Assembly: GCA_003220905.1 (NCBI GenBank)
Contig: QHTS01000196.1
Span: 1-5,441, forward strand
Source of the DNA: Gemmatimonadota bacterium
GTDB taxonomy: Bacteria > Gemmatimonadota > Gemmatimonadetes > Gemmatimonadales > GWC2-71-9
Direction: 5' to 3'
Length of the DNA: 5,441 nucleotides
Position numbers and translations under genes: made by a program. The notes under the pieces are model-generated. The model did no database searches. It saw only the letters and a program-made list of their open reading frames with translations, and was not told the DNA's origin. Below are positions 1-4,014 of this stretch, in pieces; the stretch's first letter is position 1, and each line of letters starts with the position of its first letter.

Positions 1-25
1 CGGATACGGGCCGAGCTCGTATCCG
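1..25. repeat. Perfect inverted repeat, possible hairpin
   Basis: Bases 1-7 (CGGATAC) and 19-25 (GTATCCG) are perfect inverse complements around an 11-base loop that itself contains the palindrome GAGCTC. It lies 36-60 bases past the stop of the minus-strand gene ending at 61, so it could be the stem of its terminator; any T-tract on that strand would lie outside the window. The arms may extend beyond base 1. Alternatively it is part of a coding sequence: read on the minus strand in the frame of the preceding gene, these bases stay open. I see no other feature in bases 1-60. Confidence 0.35.
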
Positions 26-60
26 CCCTCCGCAGTCTTTCGAGCCTCCCTGATGTCCGC

Positions 61-675
61 CTACACGTGCCACTCCCTGCGAAACGTGAATGCGTGGCTC
101 TGGTAGTAGCTCTCCGGCGACGTGTTCGAGATAGCGACCGGGCCGGTCACCGGGTCGCGGCCGATGGCCTGATAGCACATCCGTACAAAGGTCGCGCATT
201 GAACGGCATGCTTGTCGTCGAATATGTTCCTCCTGGCCATTCTGTGCGTGATGATGGCCCACAAGGTGCCGAACAACTCCCCCACTGGATACCGAAGATG
301 GTCCTCGTCGTAGGCGTACTCGAGGCCCTTGGTCACGAGACGCTGTGCAAGGTCGGCCGTGAGATCCATCCCCAACACGCAGCCATGCGACACGTCGTCG
401 AGGCACCATTTCACGATGCGGCTCTCCATCACGCCGTTTTGAACCTCCCAGTCTTTGACGCTGACTCGGAGGTCGCTTTCGAAGATGTAGACGTTGCCGT
501 CGCGGCGGCGCTCGCCCATCAGAAACGTGTGCGACCATTTCGACGGCCGGTGGTCCGGGGTGAGGCCGGCCTCTGCCCCTCGGATGAGCGTGCCCTTCAA
601 GTCATCCTGCCCGATCAGGCCGACTCTCCCAGGTGCGTAGTGTTGCTCGAAGAATGTCAGTAGCGCTTGATTCAT
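61..675 (-). CDS. Permuted NlpC/P60-like (YiiX-type) papain-fold hydrolase
   Basis: A 204-residue protein with no signal peptide or membrane segment, so probably cytoplasmic. The sequence shows W-S-H-T-F with H49 on a predicted strand, an acidic residue on the next strand (E66 in YIFES), a Y-x-Y-D motif at 120-123, and a helix-start cysteine C160 in VQCATFV. This order, His then Glu then Cys, is that of circularly permuted NlpC/P60 enzymes (YiiX/C92-type), in which Cys and His form the catalytic pair of a papain-like amidase, peptidase or acyltransferase. The substrate cannot be told. The start is supported by a GAGAGGG ribosome site (680-686) four bases upstream. The gene runs divergently from the secreted-protein gene at 699. 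Its GC (about 60% over bases 61-480) is below the roughly 70% of rows sampled elsewhere, which may indicate transfer. The overlapping plus-strand frame lacks any recognisable motif. Family assignment is moderately sure; function is unknown. Confidence 0.72.
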   Translation of the reverse strand: MNQALLTFFEQHYAPGRVGLIGQDDLKGTLIRGAEAGLTPDHRPSKWSHTFLMGERRRDGNVYIFESDLRVSVKDWEVQNGVMESRIVKWCLDDVSHGCVLGMDLTADLAQRLVTKGLEYAYDEDHLRYPVGELFGTLWAIITHRMARRNIFDDKHAVQCATFVRMCYQAIGRDPVTGPVAISNTSPESYYQSHAFTFRREWHV

Positions 676-679
676 GGAG

Positions 680-686
680 CCCTCTC
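680..686 (-). promoter_or_regulatory. Ribosome binding site of the papain-fold hydrolase gene
   Basis: On the minus strand the sequence GAGAGGG sits four bases before the ATG at 675-673. It is a good Shine-Dalgarno match and decides this start. It falls within the 23-base gap between the two divergent start codons. Confidence 0.55.
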
Positions 687-698
687 TTCGAGTGTTGC

Positions 699-1292
699 AT
701 GGCGCGTCTGGTCATCGTCGCGGTGAGTTGGCTGCTCCTCGTGCCGGCGGCGGGGAGGGGGCAGGCGTGCGCCGAGCCACACTATCGCTGGAGTGAGAAG
801 GTCGACACCACGCTGCAAACGCGCTCGCCCACACCCGTGGATATCCTCGAGATCCTGACTGGTTGGGCGCCCTTGAGCTTCACGAGCAAGGACGGGTGCG
901 CCCTCCGCGTCGGGCGTGAGGACAGCGTATTCGTGCTCGTCAGCTGGGTCCGGCGCATCAGGCTGCACGAGGCCGACGGCGATTGGCACATCGAGCTCAC
1001 CGATGCCCCTGCCACGCCCGTCAACTCCTGCATCATCGCCGAGATTCCGGCGGAGCGCTACGGCGTGGTCTACAGCCAGGCCCGCGCCGCGCTCGCTGCC
1101 CTCGTGGACACCACGCAGCTGAGTCCCCGCGGCGATCTCGTTCCGCCGGTACAGGTCCAGATCACCGGCGCCGCCTTCTTCGACGGTTTCCATCAGCAGC
1201 GTCAGGCGAGCCAACACGGCCGCTGCAACTCTTCGTCGCGAGCGCTGTGGGAGCTTCATCCCGTCTATGGAGTGAGGGCGGCCCCGGGCTAG
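699..1292 (+). CDS. Secreted protein of an uncharacterised family with an ELHPV motif
   Basis: A 197-residue protein with an N-terminal signal peptide (about residues 1-23, R3 then VIVAVSWLLLVPAA), so probably exported to the periplasm or outside. It carries motifs I recall from a widespread bacterial family of unknown function: DGDWHIELTD (94-103), IIAEIP (112-117), ITGAAFFDGFH (155-165) and WELHPVYGV (184-192). Four cysteines in the mature part (C24, C67, C111, C176) could form two disulfides. Between FFDGFH and WELHPV this copy has a Cys-containing HGRCNSSS stretch. The reading frame opens at GTG 633 and has ATG 654, but ATG 699 is chosen because the signal peptide begins there and it avoids overlapping the divergent gene. 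No clear Shine-Dalgarno site precedes 699. It may be co-transcribed with the gene at 1331, 38 bases on. Being a real gene is well supported; the role is not. Confidence 0.75.
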   Translation: MARLVIVAVSWLLLVPAAGRGQACAEPHYRWSEKVDTTLQTRSPTPVDILEILTGWAPLSFTSKDGCALRVGREDSVFVLVSWVRRIRLHEADGDWHIELTDAPATPVNSCIIAEIPAERYGVVYSQARAALAALVDTTQLSPRGDLVPPVQVQITGAAFFDGFHQQRQASQHGRCNSSSRALWELHPVYGVRAAPG

Positions 1293-1330
1293 CCCTTTCT
1301 TGGTGAAGCGGTTACTCTCTCGTCGGCGAG

Positions 1331-1579
1331 ATGTCACCGGCGACCCGCTACATCATCCAGGTGGACCGACCCGGCGAACGGGTCGACATGACAACGATCC
1401 GCACGCTGCTCGACGGCGTGGGGGTCACGGTGGACCCCGACTACGGCCCGGTCCCGATCAATACCCAACTCGGTCGCTACGTGGTGCGCGGCTCAGCCTC
1501 GCCCGACGCACGCGCGCGCGCCGAGCAGATTCCCGGCGTGCGCTTCTTCGCCGACGCGATCCAGGAGCCCGCTTCCTAG
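1331..1579 (+). CDS. Small I9-like (subtilisin propeptide-like) protein, candidate protease inhibitor
   Basis: An 82-residue protein without a signal peptide. The pattern reads as strand (YIIQVDR, 7-13), helix (MTTIRTLLDGVG, 20-31), strand (about 32-44), strand (GRYVVRG, 48-54), helix (SPDARARAEQIP, 57-68), strand (VRFFADAIQ, 70-78). That is the beta-alpha-beta-beta-alpha-beta order of the I9 propeptide/inhibitor fold. Its last third resembles the end of the N-terminal domain of the neighbouring S8 peptidase: Y-x-V-R, then an Ala/Glu/Arg-rich helix, then P-x-V or P-x-I and F-A-D. Free-standing I9 proteins (for example fungal proteinase A inhibitors) inhibit or help fold subtilases in trans; that this one acts on the adjacent peptidase is inference. 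The gene converges on the peptidase gene and its TAG overlaps the peptidase's stop in a CTAG. The ribosome site is weak; ATG 1331 is preferred over ATG 1388 because the first strand would otherwise be lost. Confidence 0.62.
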   Translation: MSPATRYIIQVDRPGERVDMTTIRTLLDGVGVTVDPDYGPVPINTQLGRYVVRGSASPDARARAEQIPGVRFFADAIQEPAS

Positions 1580-2901
1580 ACCTTCTTCGCCCGCTTCCGC
1601 GCCCGCGGCTTCACCCCCAACGCCTTGAGCGCCGCCGCCGCATCGATCACGCCGTAGCCCAAGTCGTAGTCCCAGCCGTCGCCCCCCAGGTCCCGCGCGG
1701 TCCGCTGTAACAGGCCCTTGAGCTGCGCCGGCGCCAATCGGCCGGTGTCAAAGCGCTGGCGGAGTGCGGCCGCCACGCCGGCGGCAACCGGACTCGCGGC
1801 CGATGTGCCGCCGTCGGTGGGGAAGATACCAGACCCCTTGAAATGGCTGAACCCTGCGAGGTCGGGTTTGCGCGAGTACAGCGCGCCGGGTCCCTGCGAC
1901 GAGTAGCCCAGGCGCAGGTCCTTGACGGTGACGGCGGCGACGGTCACGACATCGGGATGGGAGTTCGCCCCGTGGATCGAGGCCCCCGGGCCCGTATCGC
2001 CGGCCCCGCACCTCCCATCGGGACAGTCGGCGCCACAGTTCCCCGCCGCGAAGAACACGTCCGCGCCCGCCGCGACGAGGGCGCCCGTGATCTGGTTGAA
2101 CGGATGGTCGGGATTCGCGCTGTAGTTCTCCGGCGAGCCGATCGGTGCGTCGCTCGCGCGGTCGAACAGCCCCCAGCTGTTGTTCACGACCCATCGCCCC
2201 GGCGCGGCGTTCACCCGCTCCACCAGGTCCGCGAACGCAGCAATGGCGTCCGAGAGAAACGCCGCCCAGGTCCCCGCCTGGGACGTGAGGAGGGCGTAGT
2301 CGAAGATCTGCGCGTCGGGGGCAGCGATCCGGACGTCGTACGCCACCATGGTGCCGTGGTTCGGCGCGCTCGAGCCCGGCACGTAGCCGGGGGTCGGCGC
2401 CCAGCCGCCGGCGACCGGAATGCGCGAGCCGTCGATCCCCGTGTCGACGACGGCGACGTGGACGCCGCTGCCCGTCAGCCCCGCCCGGGAGAGCGCCGGG
2501 ACGCCGAGCCCTCGAGCCACGTCCTTGGTGGCACCGATCGCGGCGTCACCGCAGTACGCGGAGGGGAACGGGGACACCGCAGGGTCGGCGAACACACCGA
2601 CAATCTCGGGATGGCGGTCGTGCCGCAGCCGTTCGATTGCCGCCTCGTCGTTCACTTCCACGCGCACGGCGTAGGTGGCCGCCGGGCCGACGGCAGCATA
2701 GTTGAAGCCGCTCGCCGAGGGTGGGTCGTCCCCGCCGCCGATGCGGCGCAACACCTGGACCGGGTGGTAAGTCTCGTCGAACGTCAGGCCCGGGACCTTG
2801 ACCCTGCTATCGAGGAGCGGCCCGGCCGGGCTGAACGAGCGCTTACGCCATCCTTCGTGCAGGGGCTCGTGGCTGCGGATCAACACGATGCAACGCGACA
2901 T
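1576..2901 (-). CDS. S8 family subtilisin-like serine peptidase
   Basis: A complete 441-residue subtilase. The catalytic triad is visible: D153 in VAVVDTGID, H182 in NHGTMVA and S367 in GGTSAASPVAAG, with oxyanion-hole N288 in FFAAGNCG, so it should be active. Residues 1 to about 113 look like a built-in I9-type propeptide (strand CIVLIRS 4-10; TYAVRVEV 76-83; helix 86-97; GVFADP 102-107), which subtilases normally use for folding and self-inhibition. No signal peptide is present, so the enzyme is cytoplasmic unless exported unconventionally. Cysteines C289, C293 and C298 cluster just after the oxyanion Asn, with C117 and C4 elsewhere. The C-terminus is strongly basic (KPRARKRAKKV, 431-441). 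The ATG at 2901 follows AGAGG (2907-2911) by five bases; the upstream membrane-protein gene stops 9 bases before, so the two are probably one operon. Substrate unknown. The long antisense frame over this gene is a GC-rich shadow. Confidence 0.95.
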   Translation of the reverse strand: MSRCIVLIRSHEPLHEGWRKRSFSPAGPLLDSRVKVPGLTFDETYHPVQVLRRIGGGDDPPSASGFNYAAVGPAATYAVRVEVNDEAAIERLRHDRHPEIVGVFADPAVSPFPSAYCGDAAIGATKDVARGLGVPALSRAGLTGSGVHVAVVDTGIDGSRIPVAGGWAPTPGYVPGSSAPNHGTMVAYDVRIAAPDAQIFDYALLTSQAGTWAAFLSDAIAAFADLVERVNAAPGRWVVNNSWGLFDRASDAPIGSPENYSANPDHPFNQITGALVAAGADVFFAAGNCGADCPDGRCGAGDTGPGASIHGANSHPDVVTVAAVTVKDLRLGYSSQGPGALYSRKPDLAGFSHFKGSGIFPTDGGTSAASPVAAGVAAALRQRFDTGRLAPAQLKGLLQRTARDLGGDGWDYDLGYGVIDAAAALKALGVKPRARKRAKKV

Positions 2902-2906
2902 AGGCG

Positions 2907-2911
2907 CCTCT
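2907..2911 (-). promoter_or_regulatory. Ribosome binding site of the S8 peptidase gene
   Basis: On the minus strand AGAGG lies five bases before the peptidase ATG and shares its first base with the TGA stop of the upstream membrane-protein gene. This placement suggests translation of the two genes is linked. Confidence 0.5.
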
Positions 2912-3330
2912 CATCCCTCTCTGGGATCGATCAGGGCGACGACGAGCGTGTACAGGATGAGGAGCAGGGACCCGTACACCTCGCGCCCCGGAACGAATTG
3001 GAACGGCCCGCCCAGCGCGAACACCCACACGGCGAACGCGCCGGTCGAGATGATCGCCTGGGTCGCGGGCGGCCGCCGCCCCGGCACCGCTGCTTGCTTC
3101 CACGTCCACCAGGCCGTGAGAATCAGGCCGATGCCGAAAGCGACCCAGAGGATCGTTTGCCGGGGGATGCCGCGTGCACTCGAGATCAGGCCGGTGACCG
3201 CGACCCAGGCCCCCACGATGTCCGCGGGGATGTACTTGAAGACTTTGTCGAAATAGGTGTCGACGCCGACCGGCGGGACGCCCGTGGCAGCCTGGGCCTT
3301 GGGCCAGACCACCCCAATGCGGCGGCTCAT
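2911..3330 (-). CDS. Small four-helix membrane protein with a KYIPADIV motif
   Basis: A 139-residue protein with about four hydrophobic segments: roughly 35-51 (PADIVGAWVAVTGLIS), 58-77 (ending TAWWTWK), 91-110 and 118-134 (LLLILYTLVVALI). The first segment is preceded by the amphipathic motif DKVFKYIPADIVGAW (28-42), which resembles KYIP-[AG]-E-[IV]-V motifs I recall in small bacterial membrane proteins of unknown function. The N-terminus is soluble and carries no cleavable signal. The ATG at 3330 is fixed by a perfect AGGAGG four bases upstream. It is the first gene of a minus-strand pair with the S8 peptidase (9-base gap). It could anchor, present or be cleaved by the peptidase, but nothing in the sequence proves this. 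Membrane topology is well supported; function is unknown. Confidence 0.82.
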   Translation of the reverse strand: MSRRIGVVWPKAQAATGVPPVGVDTYFDKVFKYIPADIVGAWVAVTGLISSARGIPRQTILWVAFGIGLILTAWWTWKQAAVPGRRPPATQAIISTGAFAVWVFALGGPFQFVPGREVYGSLLLILYTLVVALIDPREG

Positions 3331-3334
3331 TCAG

Positions 3335-3340
3335 CCTCCT
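3335..3340 (-). promoter_or_regulatory. Strong ribosome binding site of the membrane-protein gene
   Basis: A perfect AGGAGG on the minus strand, four bases before the ATG at 3330-3328. It is the best Shine-Dalgarno match I found in the window and implies efficient translation of the first gene of the membrane-protein/peptidase pair. Confidence 0.7.
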
Positions 3341-3363
3341 GACTGGTAGTCCGGGCGCACCGC

Positions 3364-3369
3364 TATATA
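3364..3369. promoter_or_regulatory. TATATA box in the divergent intergenic region, candidate -10
   Basis: TATATA is a rare AT-rich island in the GC-rich 108-base gap 3331-3438 between divergent genes. For the minus strand it would place a transcript start near 3357, about 27 bases before the membrane-protein ATG, leaving room for its AGGAGG site. No good -35 is seen on that strand (GGAACA at 3390-3395 is 20 bases away). On the plus strand a weak CTGACT (3339-3344) lies 19 bases upstream. Being palindromic it could serve either direction; minus is more likely. Confidence 0.35.
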
Positions 3370-3426
3370 CCCCCATGGCCGGTGCCGGGTGTTCCGGGAC
3401 CTCGACCGCGACCTCCCGTGGCGGTG

Positions 3427-3432
3427 TATTAA
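3427..3432 (+). promoter_or_regulatory. TATTAA element just before the AMIN-like gene, candidate leaderless -10
   Basis: TATTAA stands in GC-rich sequence with only six bases between it and the ATG at 3439, where no Shine-Dalgarno site is visible. If it is a -10 box, transcription would begin at or next to the start codon, giving a leaderless mRNA. It lacks the final T of the consensus TANNNT and no clear -35 is seen. Confidence 0.3.
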
Positions 3433-3438
3433 GCCGTC

Positions 3439-4014
3439 ATGACCACGCGCATCGTGGGACTCCTGCTCGTGAGCGCCCTCATCGCCTGTCGCCGCGACAA
3501 GCCGCGGCAGGCTGACCCGAGCGGCGCTGCCCTTTCGGCTGCAGCCGCACCGCAGGACACCGCGTTCGCCGGCACGACCGCGTCGGTTCACCGAGCACGA
3601 CTGATCCGGCCGGGCGTACCGCCGGCGCTGCTCCGCGCGGTCGAGACCGGCTCGGGCCCCGGCTATGATCGCGTCGTGTTCGAGTTTGCGGGCGACAGCG
3701 TGCCAGGCTACCACGTGGAATACGTGACCGCGGCGGTCCGCCGCTGCGGATCCGGAGATGCGGTGTCGGTAGCGGGCGCCGCCCGCCTGGTGGTGCGCTT
3801 CGAGCCCGCCCGGGCGCACGACGAGCGGGGCAATCCGAGCCCCCCGGAGCGGGAGCGCGCAACCAGGCTTCCCGCAGTCAAGGACATGAAGCTCGTGTGC
3901 GACTTCGAGGGACAGGTGGAGTGGGTATTGGGCGTCGCGGCCGCCGCGCCCTACCGGGTGTCGGAGACGACGGGGCCGGCGCGGTTGGTCGTGGACATAC
4001 GGCACCGCCCATGA
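3439..4014 (+). CDS. AMIN-like domain lipoprotein
   Basis: A 191-residue predicted lipoprotein. The signal peptide (1-16, IVGLLLVSALIA) ends in the lipobox L-I-A-C with C17 as the lipidated cysteine. A Ala/Pro-rich linker (about 24-50) precedes a domain with GYDRVVFEFAGD (75-86), PGYHVEYV (89-96), VAGAARLVVRFEPA (111-124), a central variable stretch rich in R, E and P (128-145), and a final strand ARLVVDIRH (181-189). This is the pattern of AMIN-like domains, relatives of the AMIN domain that holds cell-wall amidases at the septum or on peptidoglycan. C103 and C154 could form a disulfide. It should sit on the outer face of a membrane and bind envelope polymer; the binding role is inferred from the family. 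Its TGA overlaps the ATG of the next gene (ATGA, 4011-4014), a cell-wall amidase, which fits a shared task. The ATG 3439 start is set by the signal peptide; no ribosome site is visible. Confidence 0.85.
   Translation: MTTRIVGLLLVSALIACRRDKPRQADPSGAALSAAAAPQDTAFAGTTASVHRARLIRPGVPPALLRAVETGSGPGYDRVVFEFAGDSVPGYHVEYVTAAVRRCGSGDAVSVAGAARLVVRFEPARAHDERGNPSPPERERATRLPAVKDMKLVCDFEGQVEWVLGVAAAAPYRVSETTGPARLVVDIRHRP

Noticed and set aside
67..663. A 198-codon plus-strand open frame opposite the papain-fold hydrolase
   Set aside because: No recognisable domain or convincing ribosome site; the minus-strand frame has the ordered His, Glu and Cys motifs and a good ribosome site.
1286..1301. GGGCTAGCCC followed by TTTCTT as a terminator after the secreted-protein gene
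   Set aside because: Only three base pairs can form around a four-base loop, and the T-run is broken; too weak to call. The next gene lies 38 bases on in the same direction.
672..1337. A 221-codon minus-strand open frame opposite the secreted protein
   Set aside because: Arg-rich, low-complexity translation without motifs; the plus strand has a signal peptide and conserved family motifs.
1843..3342. A 499-codon plus-strand open frame across the S8 peptidase and membrane-protein genes
   Set aside because: Its translation is very rich in Arg, Gly, Ala, Asp and Val without motifs, as expected for an antisense frame of GC-rich genes. The opposite strand carries a complete catalytic triad and clear membrane helices.
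3331..4005. A 224-codon minus-strand open frame opposite the AMIN-like gene
   Set aside because: Arg/Gly/His-rich composition with no motif. The plus strand encodes a lipobox and AMIN-like strands and is coupled to the next gene.
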